Assembly (NCBI RefSeq): GCF_029094525.1
Contig: NZ_CP119107.1
Coordinates: 3,410,001-3,474,000, forward strand
Length of the DNA: 64,000 bases
DNA from: Pullulanibacillus sp. KACC 23026
GTDB lineage: Bacteria > Bacillota > Bacilli > Bacillales > Sporolactobacillaceae
Direction: 5' to 3'
Shown: positions 39,380-48,737 of the stretch, in pieces
Numbering within the stretch: position 1 is the stretch's first letter
Layout: each line of letters starts with the position of its first letter
The notes under the pieces: generated by a model
Told to the model about the DNA's origin: nothing
What the model saw: only the letters and a program-made list of their open reading frames with translations
Database searches by the model: none
Translations under genes and position numbers: made by a program

Positions 39380-42130
39380 TTATTTGACTGTCTCTGCACA
39401 ACGGTCACAGAGGTCGGGGTGCTCTGGATGAGCGCCAACACTTGGCAATACCATCCAGCAACGTTCACATTTTTCACCTTCAGCCGGTTGGACGACAACT
39501 GCCACATGTTCCGCTTTTTCAGCTTCTTCTGGGGCTTCTGAATAAGTCCCGCCAAGAGTGACTTGTGAAACGATAAACAAGTGCTCTAAGTCCTTTGCGG
39601 ATTCTAAAAGAGCTTGCAACTCCGGTTTTGGATAAATCGCAACAGCTGCTTCAAGCGATTTTCCGATCACTTTTTGATTACGCGCCACTTCCAACGCTTT
39701 TAAGACATCATCGCGAACCTCGATTAAAGTTTCCCATTTATTAAGGAGACCTTTTGGATCTTCGACGGTGACGGCTTCAGGTAAATCACTTAATTGAACA
39801 TACTCTTCTTTCTCACCAGGAATGTAGCTCCACACCTCTTCAGCCGTATGAGGGATAATCGGTGTTAAAAGCTTGGTAAGGGTAACAAGCGTCTGATACA
39901 AAACGGTTTGGGCCGAACGTCTTGAACGGCTGTCTTCAGCATCCGTATAGAGTGTATCTTTTGCAATATCCATATAGAAAGCACTTAGATCAATTGTACA
40001 ATAATTATGGATCGCATTATAAACCCCTAAGAATTGATAATTATCGTACGCTTCTCTTACACGATTGGTCAGCTGCTGGAGCTTCAGCATCATGAATTGA
40101 TCCATTTCAGTTAGTTGATCAAATTTTAAACTATTTTTTGCAGGATCAAATCCGTTTAAATTCCCAAGCATAAAGCGAAGTGTGTTACGGATTTTACGGT
40201 AAACTTCTGCGACTTGTTTTAAAATGTCATCCGATACACGTGCATCCGCCGTAAAGTCCACTGATGAAACCCAAAGGCGAATAATGTCCGCACCGAGATT
40301 CTTCATCACTTTGATTGGATCAATAACATTACCGACGGATTTACTCATTTTGTGGCCTTCCCCGTCTAACACAAAGCCATGACTAATGACTTGCTTGTAA
40401 GGGGCTTTCCCTGTTACAGCCACACCTGTTGATAAGGAAGAGTTGAACCAACCGCGGTATTGGTCAGATCCTTCAAGATAAATATCCGCTGGACGAACTA
40501 GATTCTCACGCTGCTCAAGAACCGCTTGATGGGATGAACCTGAATCAAACCAAACATCCATGATATCCGTCTCTTTGCGGAAGATGCCGTTTGGACTGTG
40601 CGGTGATGTGAAGCCTTCAGGAAGTAAGTCCTTTGCTTCACGCTCAAACCAAATATTTGAGCCATGCTCACGGAACAGGTTGGAGATATGATCGATCGTT
40701 TCAGGTGTCAAAATCGGCGTTCCATCCTCCCCATAAAACACAGGAATAGGCACACCCCAAACACGTTGTCTTGAAATACACCAATCTTCTCGGTCACGCA
40801 TCATGTTATGGATGCGAACCTCACCCCAAGTTGGGAGCCACTTCACTTCCGTAATAGCTTTTAAAATTTCATCGCGGAAATCTTTGATCGACGCAAACCA
40901 TTGTTCAGTCGCGCGGAAGATGATCGGTTTCTTTGTCCGCCAATCATGCGGATAGGAGTGCGTGATAAAATCAAGCTTGATCAGGGCACCGACTTCCTTT
41001 AGTTTGTCCGTGATCGGTTTGTTCGCTTGATCATAGAAGAGGCCTTCAAATCCAGGAGCCTCATCAGTCATAACCCCTTTTTCATCAACCGGGCAAAGAA
41101 CATCTAAACCATATTTCTTCCCGATAATAAAATCATCTTCCCCGTGTCCTGGAGCTGTATGAACACATCCTGTACCGGCTTCAAGCGTCACGTGGTCACC
41201 GTTGATTACTAGTGAGTCACGGTCATAGAAAGGGTGTCTGGCCACAGCACGGTCGATTTCACTGCCTTTAAAGGTCTTGAGCACCAAGGCACCTTCCCAG
41301 CCAAACTGCTGCTTAAGATCCTCTAGGAGACCTTCAGCGACAATGTATTTGTGATCCGCTACTTGAACAACAACATAATTGAATTCAGGGTTAACGCTGA
41401 TCGCCACATTCGCAGGAATGGTCCAAGGCGTTGTGGTCCAGATGATGATTTCCTCATCCCCAGCGAGCAAGTCCCCGTGTGCTTCTTTTAGTTTAAACGC
41501 GACATAAATAGATGGAGAGCGCTTATCTTGGTATTCAATCTCGGCTTCTGCTAAGGCTGACTCCGAGGTTGGCGACCAATAGATCGTTTTTTTATCTTTA
41601 TAGATATACCCTTTATTCGCCATTTCTCCAAACACTTTAATTTGAGCAGCTTCATAGGAGTTATGAAGCGTGACATAAGGATTTTCCCAGTCGCCTCTTA
41701 CCCCTAAGCGTTTAAATTGAGTGCGTTGACGGTCGATTTGTTCCAAAGCATAATCCGCACAAAGCTTACGGAATTCCGCAATGGACATCGATTTACGATT
41801 AACCCCTTTTTTCGCGAGCGCTTGTTCGATTGGCAGACCATGCGTATCCCAGCCGGGAACATAAGGCGCATAAAAACCAGCCATTGATTTGTAACGAACA
41901 ATCATGTCTTTTAAGATTTTATTTTCAGCGTGACCAATGTGAATATCACCATTCGCATATGGCGGTCCGTCATGTAAAACAAAAGTTGGTTTCCCTTTGC
42001 GTTTTTCTAAGCTTTTTTGATAAAGATTGACTTGATCCCATTCCTCTTGCATCTTAGGCTCTTTTGTAGGAAGCCCCCCGCGCATTGGGAAATCCGTCTT
42101 CGGCATTAACAATGTGTCTTTGTAATCCAT
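39380..42130 (-). CDS. ileS: isoleucyl-tRNA synthetase
   Basis: IleRS charges tRNA-Ile with isoleucine. The 916-residue class I enzyme has the HIGH-type motif [15 protein letters not shown] near residue 58, the KMSKS motif ([13 protein letters not shown]) near residue 595, a large editing insertion between, and a C-terminal zinc finger with CERCW and CDRC. The extended zinc-containing C terminus places it with the standard eubacterial type. Expression is set by the T-box leader directly upstream. Confidence 0.98.
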   Translation of the reverse strand: MDYKDTLLMPKTDFPMRGGLPTKEPKMQEEWDQVNLYQKSLEKRKGKPTFVLHDGPPYANGDIHIGHAENKILKDMIVRYKSMAGFYAPYVPGWDTHGLPIEQALAKKGVNRKSMSIAEFRKLCADYALEQIDRQRTQFKRLGVRGDWENPYVTLHNSYEAAQIKVFGEMANKGYIYKDKKTIYWSPTSESALAEAEIEYQDKRSPSIYVAFKLKEAHGDLLAGDEEIIIWTTTPWTIPANVAISVNPEFNYVVVQVADHKYIVAEGLLEDLKQQFGWEGALVLKTFKGSEIDRAVARHPFYDRDSLVINGDHVTLEAGTGCVHTAPGHGEDDFIIGKKYGLDVLCPVDEKGVMTDEAPGFEGLFYDQANKPITDKLKEVGALIKLDFITHSYPHDWRTKKPIIFRATEQWFASIKDFRDEILKAITEVKWLPTWGEVRIHNMMRDREDWCISRQRVWGVPIPVFYGEDGTPILTPETIDHISNLFREHGSNIWFEREAKDLLPEGFTSPHSPNGIFRKETDIMDVWFDSGSSHQAVLEQRENLVRPADIYLEGSDQYRGWFNSSLSTGVAVTGKAPYKQVISHGFVLDGEGHKMSKSVGNVIDPIKVMKNLGADIIRLWVSSVDFTADARVSDDILKQVAEVYRKIRNTLRFMLGNLNGFDPAKNSLKFDQLTEMDQFMMLKLQQLTNRVREAYDNYQFLGVYNAIHNYCTIDLSAFYMDIAKDTLYTDAEDSRSRRSAQTVLYQTLVTLTKLLTPIIPHTAEEVWSYIPGEKEEYVQLSDLPEAVTVEDPKGLLNKWETLIEVRDDVLKALEVARNQKVIGKSLEAAVAIYPKPELQALLESAKDLEHLFIVSQVTLGGTYSEAPEEAEKAEHVAVVVQPAEGEKCERCWMVLPSVGAHPEHPDLCDRCAETVK

Positions 42131-42184
42131 TTTCTCTCCTCCAAACCTTCCTAGTCCGTTCCAACCATTTGGTTAATTAAACAG

Positions 42185-42440
42185 CAAAAAACCTTCCGTC
42201 CAAAAAAGGGACGGAAGGTCCGTGGTACCACCCTAAATGCTTTTTTTGAAAAAAGCCACTCGGAATTCGTAACGTGAATGACCCGCTATTGTCTACTCAG
42301 GACGTTATACTTAGCCCTTTCGGAATAGAGCTCAAGGGTGATATTCAGCCGGTCTCTCTGATTGGGCTCTCACCATCCCCAATTCGCTGAAACTGTTCAA
42401 TCGACTTACTGTCCCTATCACAGCTAAATGACATTAATAT
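42185..42440 (-). promoter_or_regulatory. T-box riboswitch of ileS
   Basis: On the minus strand the leader contains the T-box AGGGTGGTACCACGG (42220-42234), the stem I features GGGGATGGTGAGAGCCC, and a specifier codon ATC (42340-42342) in the context TGAATATCACC, which reads isoleucine. A terminator (ACCTTCCGTCC with GGACGGAAGGT and a T run, 42185-42219) competes with the T-box antiterminator. Uncharged tRNA-Ile should allow read-through. Confidence 0.95.
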
Positions 42441-42446
42441 TTTTTA

Positions 42447-42476
42447 AGTATATGAAAAAAGAGAGAGAGTCGTCAA
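42447..42476 (-). promoter_or_regulatory. ileS promoter
   Basis: TTGACG (42471-42476), an 18-base spacer and TATACT (42447-42452) on the minus strand, just after the divIVA stop codon. Confidence 0.8.
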
Positions 42477-42500
42477 GTCCTGACTCGTTTATCTGCTTTG

Positions 42501-43025
42501 TTAATCACGATAACGCGTTGCAAATTCAGATGAATCATGTTCTTGTAACGCCTCGTCCTCAAATGGCTCTGATAACTTATCCCAATCATCATTCCTTAGT
42601 AATTCGAGTTGCGCCTCGATTAGCATACGAAAGCGTGTGCGGTACACTTTCGCCTCTTTTTTCAGTTCTTCTATTTCCAAGGAAATTTTCCTTGATTTGC
42701 TCAAGGCTTCATTAATGATCCGGTCCGCATTCTTCTCAGCTTCTTTGACGATTAATCGCGCTTCCTTGGTGGCATGCTGCTTCACATCTTCTGCCGTTTC
42801 CTGAGCCACTAAAATGGACTTATTCAATGTATCTTCAATGTTTGAAAAGTGGCTGAGCCGTTCTTCTAATTTTTGATTCTTTTCTTCTAAATTCTTTTTA
42901 TCTCGAATAAGGACTTCATAATCCTTAATAATTTGATCAAGGAAATCATTCACTTCATCCTCATCATAACCTCTAAATCCACGTGTAAACTCCTTATTGT
43001 GTATATCTAAGGGTGTTAATGGCAT
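42501..43025 (-). CDS. divIVA: cell division site/pole protein DivIVA
   Basis: DivIVA gathers at curved membranes of the septum and poles, and recruits MinJ and, in sporulation, the chromosome anchor RacA. The 174-residue product has the membrane-binding N terminus MPLTPLDIHNKEFTRGFRGY and long coiled-coil stretches (about 25-60 and 65-150). GGAGGT precedes the ATG at 43025. It follows ylmH in the conserved ylm cluster. Confidence 0.96.
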   Translation of the reverse strand: MPLTPLDIHNKEFTRGFRGYDEDEVNDFLDQIIKDYEVLIRDKKNLEEKNQKLEERLSHFSNIEDTLNKSILVAQETAEDVKQHATKEARLIVKEAEKNADRIINEALSKSRKISLEIEELKKEAKVYRTRFRMLIEAQLELLRNDDWDKLSEPFEDEALQEHDSSEFATRYRD

Positions 43026-43054
43026 AGATGCCACCTCCAATTTTCTTTCAATCA

Positions 43055-43077
43055 ATTTTACCATGTAAATTTCGACA
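43055..43077 (-). promoter_or_regulatory. candidate divIVA promoter with a Spo0A box
   Basis: The minus strand has an extended -10, TGGTAAAAT (TAAAAT at 43055-43060). Ten bases upstream, 43071-43077, lies TGTCGAA, an exact match to the Spo0A box heptamer. Sitting between -35 and -10, it would be placed for repression. The -35 is poor. Confidence 0.4.
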
Positions 43078-43179
43078 AATGTAGAGATTATTCCTGCTTC
43101 TTTTCAAAAAGAATTTTTTTATGAAGATAAGCATCGGTCAGATTATGCCATTAACGCCGCGCGAGCCCGTGAATCTCTC

Positions 43180-43953
43180 TTATTTAAGTTGACCAAATGT
43201 CACCCATAAATTTCCCCGCCGTGTTTCTCCATCAATGGCAATTAATCGACTTCTGCCAAAACCGCGTACGGATAAGTCGTCACCTGGGGTTAATTCATAG
43301 GATGGTTTATCAATCACTTTCCAATTCACTTTAACACGCTCTCCTTTAACAAGGTCCACTGCCTTTGACCTGGTTAACCGATAAATTTCGGCAATGACCA
43401 CATCAAGCCTTAAAGAAGGAACAGAGCCTTGACGCTCCTCCCATTCGACTTGAGGAGGTTGAAAATCATCCCAAGAACATGGTTCACAAGTAACCGTTGC
43501 TTTTCCGACTTGATTCAAATTAAATCGTACATAATCACCAATCTCTTCAGCGACAATAAATTGGGCGCCGCTTTCCGTGATAAGCACATCCCCAAATTTT
43601 TCGCGCTTAAGTCCAAGCCCCATTAGTGACCCTAAAAGATGACGGTGCTCAATCGTTACAAATTTGGCAGGATAGTTCAACTCATAGAGTGCCACCTTGA
43701 AGTTTCTTGAGAGGTCATCTGAATAAGGGGGTAGAAACAAGGCGCGTTTTCGCTCAGCTTCTTTATAGCCTCCCCAAAAATCAACAGTTAGCTCACCATC
43801 AGCTGGAACTAGAGCTCTTACAATTTCCTGTTGTCTAGGATCTAGAAAGTCTGTCAATTTCGGTGTATAACGTTCCAACACTTTATTGCGCGTATCCATC
43901 ATCGCATCAATAAAGGGCCGCTCTTCCTCTCTGAAATGCTGATAAATAGACAC
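43180..43953 (-). CDS. ylmH: S4-domain RNA-binding protein YlmH
   Basis: The 257-residue product has an N-terminal unknown domain and a C-terminal S4 RNA-binding domain (about 182-250, RLDVVIAEIYRLTRSKAVDL). In B. subtilis YlmH has been tied to rescue of stalled ribosomes alongside RqcH; rqcH is also in this window. A GTG start at 43953 follows GGGGTGA, 6 bases after the ylmG stop. Confidence 0.9.
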   Translation of the reverse strand: MSIYQHFREEERPFIDAMMDTRNKVLERYTPKLTDFLDPRQQEIVRALVPADGELTVDFWGGYKEAERKRALFLPPYSDDLSRNFKVALYELNYPAKFVTIEHRHLLGSLMGLGLKREKFGDVLITESGAQFIVAEEIGDYVRFNLNQVGKATVTCEPCSWDDFQPPQVEWEERQGSVPSLRLDVVIAEIYRLTRSKAVDLVKGERVKVNWKVIDKPSYELTPGDDLSVRGFGRSRLIAIDGETRRGNLWVTFGQLK

Positions 43954-43959
43954 TTCAGG

Positions 43960-44241
43960 TCACCCCGTTATATTTTGAATAATAAGCGGGAGATTAGCCA
44001 CTCCAAGCTGCGCGAGCCATAGCACAAAGAAAGCGGCCCAAGGCGAAATATCAATCATACCAAGAGGAGGAATAATGCGACGAAATGGTTCTAAATAAGG
44101 CTCACAAAGCCTGGCAAACAGTTGTCCAACCCCAGACTGCCGAATATTTGGTACCCAAGACATAAAAATATAAATAATTAAAATCCACCAATAAATCCTT
44201 AAGATGTCTGAAACGATCGACGTGATTAAGTACAAGAACAC
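43960..44241 (-). CDS. ylmG: YggT-family membrane protein YlmG
   Basis: The 93-residue product has two membrane segments (about 3-22 and 68-90) around the family motif SWVPNIRQSGVGQLFARLCE and YLEPFRRIIPP. The molecular role is unclear; relatives in bacteria and plastids affect division and membrane organisation. It lies between sepF and ylmH as in most Bacillales. The start is GTG at 44241 or TTG at 44235. Confidence 0.9.
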   Translation of the reverse strand: MFLYLITSIVSDILRIYWWILIIYIFMSWVPNIRQSGVGQLFARLCEPYLEPFRRIIPPLGMIDISPWAAFFVLWLAQLGVANLPLIIQNITG

Positions 44242-44301
44242 CCCTCACCTTCACTTTATTAAACCAATCCCGTTTTTGAGCTTACCCGAGACTGTTCCTT
44301 T

Positions 44302-44748
44302 TCAATGATTTATAACATGCTGTTCAATATGTTCAATAAAGTCACCGTTAAGATTAAGATTGTCCAGAGAACCTATAAAAACGAACGGTCTAATTTTCTG
44401 GATAGTCCCTTGAGAAATATGTATCGCTCCGCTAAGAAAGTCAAGAAGACGAGTTGCTTCCTCAATCGGAAGTTCTTTAATTGAAAAAACCACCGTTTTA
44501 TGATCCTGCAAGTGATCGGTTATCTCTAAAACATCATCATAATGGTTAGGAACCAGCCAAACAAATTGCTGAGTCGATTGAACACGCTTGAAATCAATGA
44601 CATTATTTAGTTGAGGCTTCTTTAATTCTTTCTCGGACTTAAAGGATACAGCCCTTTCTTCATAGTCAGAAGGCTCGTTTCCTTTATTGACGTCTGAATA
44701 CTCCTCATCCAGATCAAAAAAGCGCTTAAATGCAGCTCTTAAACCCAT
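44302..44748 (-). CDS. sepF: cell division protein SepF
   Basis: SepF forms rings that bundle FtsZ filaments and, through an N-terminal amphipathic helix, ties the Z-ring to the membrane. The 148-residue product starts MGLRAAFKRFFDLDEEYSD, the membrane-targeting helix, and has the C-terminal core (about 62-148) with VIDFKRVQS and LDFLSGAI. AGGGGAGGAGCG precedes the ATG at 44748, which follows the ylmE stop by 13 bases. Confidence 0.95.
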   Translation of the reverse strand: MGLRAAFKRFFDLDEEYSDVNKGNEPSDYEERAVSFKSEKELKKPQLNNVIDFKRVQSTQQFVWLVPNHYDDVLEITDHLQDHKTVVFSIKELPIEEATRLLDFLSGAIHISQGTIQKIRPFVFIGSLDNLNLNGDFIEHIEQHVINH

Positions 44749-44761
44749 TCGCTCCTCCCCT

Positions 44762-45451
44762 TTACCATTCTTTTCCCACAAGTGCAGTCCCTATTCGTAT
44801 ATAAGTTGCGCCTTCTTCAATTGCCACTTCAAAATCATTCGACATGCCCATCGATAATTCTGTGCATGGCGCATACGGCAAATTCAATGAAGCCACTTCT
44901 TCTTTTAAGTGTTTAAGCCGGCGAAAAATAGCTCTTAATTCTTCAGGATCTTCAATCAATGGTGCCATCGTCATTAAGCCGACAACACGAATTTTTGAGA
45001 ACGCCGACAACTCTTTCACAAAGGGAATTGTCTCCTCTGGCAACATTCCGTGTTTTGACGCTTCACCGGAAACATTCACCTGAACAAAACAATTCAAAGG
45101 CTTATCGGCCCTCTTATCAATCTCCTTCGCTAAAGACAATCGGTCGAGGGAGTGAAGATAGTCAATCGTTGAAATAACTTCTTTCACTTTTCTTGTCTGA
45201 AGCGAGCCAATAAAATGCCAAGTAACTGCATTTCTCCCAATAGCCTGTTGCTTTTCTAAAAGACCTTCGGCACGATTTTCGCCAATGTGCTGAATACCGT
45301 TTTCGATTGCCGCTTTGGCGGTCTCAACACTCACATATTTCGTTACCGCAACAAGATGAACCTCTTCTAGTTGCCGTCCCGCCTGTTGACAACTGGATTC
45401 GATCCGATTCAGTATGGTTTGATACCGTTCTGGTAAATTCAGAGCGTTCAC
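44762..45451 (-). CDS. ylmE: pyridoxal-phosphate homeostasis protein (YlmE/YggS family)
   Basis: YggS-family proteins bind pyridoxal phosphate and help keep its level and amino-acid metabolism balanced; no enzymatic activity is established. The 229-residue TIM barrel has the cofactor Lys in [12 protein letters not shown] near residue 37 and the C-terminal [22 protein letters not shown] start at 45451 overlaps the pgeF stop (GTGA). Confidence 0.94.
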   Translation of the reverse strand: MNALNLPERYQTILNRIESSCQQAGRQLEEVHLVAVTKYVSVETAKAAIENGIQHIGENRAEGLLEKQQAIGRNAVTWHFIGSLQTRKVKEVISTIDYLHSLDRLSLAKEIDKRADKPLNCFVQVNVSGEASKHGMLPEETIPFVKELSAFSKIRVVGLMTMAPLIEDPEELRAIFRRLKHLKEEVASLNLPYAPCTELSMGMSNDFEVAIEEGATYIRIGTALVGKEW

Positions 45452-46275
45452 CCCCTTTTAATTCCAATAAAACCAAGCATTCTGCCTGTTTTCCCCTCTT
45501 CTTTGCGATGAGAATAGAAAAGGTCCGTACGACAGCTTGTGCAATAAGTCGTGGTATGAATATTTGATTCAGGCACTCCATATTTTTCAAGGATGCGAAG
45601 GTTCGTGAGCTGAAGATTAAGCTGATAATGGCCGTCAGATGACGGGGCCACCAACTCATGATGATCCAAGTCCGAAATAGAGTTAATTTCATCGATCACC
45701 CGATCATCCACTTCGTAACAGCAAGAACCGATCGAAGGTCCAATAATGACATCAATCTCCTCTGGCCTTATAGAAAATTCAGTCTGCCATGCGCTGATCA
45801 TGTGACCCGCAATCTCACCAACTGTCCCTCTCCATCCTGCATGAGCGATTCCAATGACTGATAGGTCTTTCGCTATAAAATAAAGCGGGACACAGTCCGC
45901 AAAACACGCAACGAGCAATACATTTGCGTCTGTTGTGTATAGGCCGTCCGTTCCTGTAATAGCGGTGTCCAACTCATAAGCGCCCTTAGAACGATCCGCC
46001 AAGGTCACCTTTTCAATCTGATTGGCATGCACTTGTTCAGCTGCTATCCAAGTTTCTAATGAAAAACCGAGATCCTCTGCCAGCAACTGACGATTCGCTA
46101 AGACATGCTCCTTGTTGTCACCGACATGAAAACCCATATTATAACGCGCATAGGGTGGTTCACTATATCCCTTCTCACGCGTTGTCATACCGATAACAAG
46201 CTGTGAGCCACCTGAGCGGTAAAGGTTGGTCGACACTGTTCCTTCATTTTTTATAAAAAAAGGGTCCTTTCCCAT
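45448..46275 (-). CDS. pgeF: peptidoglycan editing factor PgeF (YlmD, laccase-domain family)
   Basis: The family was formerly called polyphenol oxidase or YfiH. Members act on purine nucleosides in vitro, and in E. coli the protein prevents misincorporation of serine in peptidoglycan precursors. The 275-residue product has the zinc/active-site residues in ADCVPLYF and [13 protein letters not shown] near residues 125-150, and CCYEVDDRV. The ATG at 46275 follows GGGAGTGTTGAG. A candidate promoter lies at 46314-46342. Confidence 0.92.
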   Translation of the reverse strand: MGKDPFFIKNEGTVSTNLYRSGGSQLVIGMTTREKGYSEPPYARYNMGFHVGDNKEHVLANRQLLAEDLGFSLETWIAAEQVHANQIEKVTLADRSKGAYELDTAITGTDGLYTTDANVLLVACFADCVPLYFIAKDLSVIGIAHAGWRGTVGEIAGHMISAWQTEFSIRPEEIDVIIGPSIGSCCYEVDDRVIDEINSISDLDHHELVAPSSDGHYQLNLQLTNLRILEKYGVPESNIHTTTYCTSCRTDLFYSHRKEEGKTGRMLGFIGIKRG

Positions 46276-46313
46276 CTCAACACTCCCTATAAGTACACAT
46301 GACTCCAATTATT

Positions 46314-46342
46314 ATTTTACACTAATTCCATGGCCAAACCAA
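46314..46342 (-). promoter_or_regulatory. candidate promoter for pgeF and the ylm genes
   Basis: TTGGTT (46337-46342), a 17-base spacer and TAAAAT (46314-46319) on the minus strand, about 40 bases before pgeF. Confidence 0.45.
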
Positions 46343-46429
46343 TACACGAATCACGTTAGAAGATAGATAGATCAGGTGCCTCCCTAAGTTATCCGTTCGA
46401 ACCTGAACAAGCAATAAGTTTTCAGGCAG

Positions 46430-46456
46430 AAAAAAAAGACCGTAAATGGCCTTTTC
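46430..46456 (-). terminator. terminator after ymxH
   Basis: AAAAGGCC and GGTCTTTT (one G-T pair) around a 6-base loop, followed on the minus strand by a run of T; about 30 bases after the stop codon. Confidence 0.75.
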
Positions 46457-46487
46457 AATTTGATTGTTAAATGATTAGTGCGGGGAC

Positions 46488-46763
46488 TTATGAACGCTCT
46501 TCTTTCCCATGGTAGTCTTCAGAGGATGTCGAATAAAACCGGACAAGAATGACGTCATCGCCAATTCTGACGATATTTCTCCAAGGAATAACCACATCGT
46601 TTTCTCTTCCCAATAGACCGAGCATTTTACCTTGACCAGGAATAATGAGATTATCTATTTTTCCAGTCGTGAGGTTCACATCCAAATCACCAATATGCCC
46701 CAGTCTTTTTCCGTTTTCTACATTCACAACTTCCTTTGCTTGAAAATCTGATATTCTTGCCAT
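46488..46763 (-). CDS. ymxH: YlmC/YmxH-family PRC-barrel sporulation protein
   Basis: This 91-residue protein is a PRC-barrel member of the YlmC/YmxH family found in spore formers. It shows DFQAKEVVNVENGKRLGHIGD, then VVIPWRNIVRIGDDVILVR, both family signatures. Function is not established. I prefer the ATG at 46763 to the one seven codons upstream because the protein then begins MARISDFQAKEVVNV like its relatives. It is the usual neighbour of sigG; a terminator separates the two, and another follows it. Confidence 0.88.
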   Translation of the reverse strand: MARISDFQAKEVVNVENGKRLGHIGDLDVNLTTGKIDNLIIPGQGKMLGLLGRENDVVIPWRNIVRIGDDVILVRFYSTSSEDYHGKEERS

Positions 46764-46886
46764 GTACCTGTCCACCCTTCCCATCTATTACTTTTACTAT
46801 TTATATGGGGTCAAGGGTCAAAAAAGACATCCCAACTAACAAGTATTCTCTTGTTTTGGCCAACCTTCTTCAATTTAATGGCTTAT

Positions 46887-46962
46887 TATGAAATAATCCG
46901 ACCCAATCGCGGGGTACAACTCGCATCAGTCAGCGAGAGTTGTCCCATTTTTGGGTCGGAAC
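46887..46962 (-). terminator. long stem-loop after sigG
   Basis: TCCGACCCAA pairs with TTGGGTCGGA, and inside this GGGACAACTC pairs with GAGTTGTACCC. The result is a long, branched-free hairpin starting within a few bases of the sigG stop. The U-tract (TTATTTCAT) is weak. Confidence 0.7.
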
Positions 46963-46964
46963 CT

Positions 46965-47744
46965 TTAACTTTTTATATTTCGATTCATCTCTTTAATAGC
47001 CGCTTTCTCAAGCCGAGAGACCTGGGCTTGGGAAATACCAATTTCCTCAGCTACTTCCATCTGGGTTTTCCCTTGAAAAAATCGCATTGAAAGGATGTTC
47101 TTTTCTCTTGCATTAAGTCGTGTCATCGCCTCTCGCAAGGCAATTTCCTCAATCCATTGAAGATCTTTTGTCTTATCATCACTAATTTGATCCATAACGA
47201 AAATGGGATCGCCGCCGTCATTATAGATAGGTTCAAACAGAGAAACGGGATCTTGAATCGCATCCAAAGCAAAAACAATATCCTCAGTCGGAACATCTAA
47301 TTGCTCAGCGATCTCAGCTGCCGTTGGTTCTCGAGAATTCTTTGAGATTAACTTTTCCTTGACCTGCAATGCCTTATAAGCGATATCTCGCAAGGAGCGA
47401 GAGACACGGATCGGATTGTTATCTCTTAAGTATCGGCGAATTTCACCAATTATCATTGGTACCGCATAAGTCGAAAATCTAACGTTTTGACCCAAATCAA
47501 AATTATCAATAGATTTCATAAGACCGATACATCCGACTTGGAACAAATCATCGACGTATTCGCCACGGTTGTTAAATCTCTGAATGACACTTAAGACAAG
47601 TCTTAAGTTGCCGTTGACCAATTTCTCACGTGCAAATTCATCCCCATTTTGCATTTGGACAAAGAGCTCTCTCATCTCTTCATTTTTTAAAACAGGGAGT
47701 GTTGCGGTGTCAACGCCACAAATTTCAACTTTGTTGCGTGCCAT
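46965..47744 (-). CDS. sigG: RNA polymerase sporulation sigma factor SigG
   Basis: Sigma-G drives late gene expression in the forespore after engulfment. The 259-residue product begins MARNKVEICGVDTATLPVLK and is nearly the same as B. subtilis SigG through region 2 (NLRLVLSVIQRFNNRGEYVD, IIGEIRRYLRDNNPIRVSRS) and the region 4 helix-turn-helix (EVAEEIGISQAQVSRLEKAA). The ATG at 47744 follows GGAGGG; the longer frame overlaps the leader. That ribosome binding site lies in the arm of a strong hairpin. It stands about 105 bases after sigE; I could not identify a convincing forespore promoter between them. Confidence 0.97.
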   Translation of the reverse strand: MARNKVEICGVDTATLPVLKNEEMRELFVQMQNGDEFAREKLVNGNLRLVLSVIQRFNNRGEYVDDLFQVGCIGLMKSIDNFDLGQNVRFSTYAVPMIIGEIRRYLRDNNPIRVSRSLRDIAYKALQVKEKLISKNSREPTAAEIAEQLDVPTEDIVFALDAIQDPVSLFEPIYNDGGDPIFVMDQISDDKTKDLQWIEEIALREAMTRLNAREKNILSMRFFQGKTQMEVAEEIGISQAQVSRLEKAAIKEMNRNIKS

Positions 47745-47750
47745 TTGATT

Positions 47751-47795
47751 CCCTCCAATCGGAGTGTTTACAAAGTAAAGTATCTCCGATGGAGG
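47751..47795 (-). promoter_or_regulatory. sigG leader hairpin covering the ribosome binding site
   Basis: On the minus strand CCTCCATCGGAG (47784-47795) pairs with CTCCGATTGGAGG (47752-47764), 12 base pairs with one bulged base and a 19-base loop. The 3' arm contains the Shine-Dalgarno GGAGGG of sigG, so folding would block translation start. Confidence 0.85.
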
Positions 47796-47849
47796 AAATT
47801 TTATGCATCTGAATATCTCACATGAAGCATCTGTCATTATTCTAAATCG

Positions 47850-48569
47850 TTAAACCATTTTATTAAATTCCTTCTTGAGTCGCTTTATAATTCGTTTCTC
47901 AAGTCTAGAAATATAGGATTGGGAAATGCCTAATTGATCCGCCACATCCTTCTGAGTCTTTTCTTTGCCGCCTGATAAGCCAAATCGCAATTCCATAATC
48001 TCCTTTTCCCTGTCATTCAATAAAAGAATCGCTTTTTTGAGCAGGCTTCGGTCGACTTTCTTCTCCATATCCCGTGTAATAATATCTTCATCCGTCCCCA
48101 AAACATCAGACAGCAATAATTCATTCCCATCCCAATCCACGTTAAGCGGTTCGTCAAAGGAGACTTCTGACTTTGTTTTATTATTTCTTCTTAAGTACAT
48201 GAGAATTTCATTTTCAATACACCTAGAAGCATAAGTAGCAAGCTTAATTTTTTTCTCCGGGTTAAAGGTGTTAACGGCTTTAATTAAACCAATTGTCCCA
48301 ATACTGATAAGGTCTTCGATATTGATTTTGGTATTCTCAAATTTTCTCGCGATATACACGACTAAACGAAGATTTCGTTCGATCAAAGAAGCACGGGCTG
48401 ATTCATCACCCTTCGTTAATTTAATCAACAACTCCGCTTCCTCATCTTTTGACAGAGGAGGGGGGAGCGCCTCGCTTCCACCAATATAATAAACGTCATC
48501 TGGTTTTACTTTAAATACCTGTAAGACCTTCGTATAGAGTTTCAAAAAAAATAGACGTATCTGTCTCAT
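47850..48569 (-). CDS. sigE: RNA polymerase sporulation sigma factor SigE (pro-form)
   Basis: Sigma-E is the first mother-cell sigma factor, made as an inactive pro-protein and cut by SpoIIGA at the septum. The 239-residue product keeps the hydrophobic pro-sequence [20 protein letters not shown] and the cleavage neighbourhood [13 protein letters not shown], then region 2 ([20 protein letters not shown]) and the region 4 motif [33 protein letters not shown] precedes the ATG at 48569. The activating protease gene spoIIGA lies upstream with a 168-base gap. Confidence 0.97.
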   Translation of the reverse strand: MRQIRLFFLKLYTKVLQVFKVKPDDVYYIGGSEALPPPLSKDEEAELLIKLTKGDESARASLIERNLRLVVYIARKFENTKINIEDLISIGTIGLIKAVNTFNPEKKIKLATYASRCIENEILMYLRRNNKTKSEVSFDEPLNVDWDGNELLLSDVLGTDEDIITRDMEKKVDRSLLKKAILLLNDREKEIMELRFGLSGGKEKTQKDVADQLGISQSYISRLEKRIIKRLKKEFNKMV

Positions 48570-48737
48570 TGACTCACTCCCCTTTTTTGATGTTAGCTCT
48601 TTGTTTTTCCACCTTCGTCGTCCAGTCAACTCCCTAACTTAGAAAGTTAATACTCGGGATCTAACCGCCTAAAAAGGTCAGATAAGTTCAACTAAACGTT
48701 GTCTCCTGAGATTTCATTTCCACTGAATGACGTACAT

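Noticed and set aside
47796-47849. Forespore (sigma-F/G) promoter for sigG
   Set aside because: GCATAAAA is present as a possible -10, but the -35 positions match poorly, so I do not call it.
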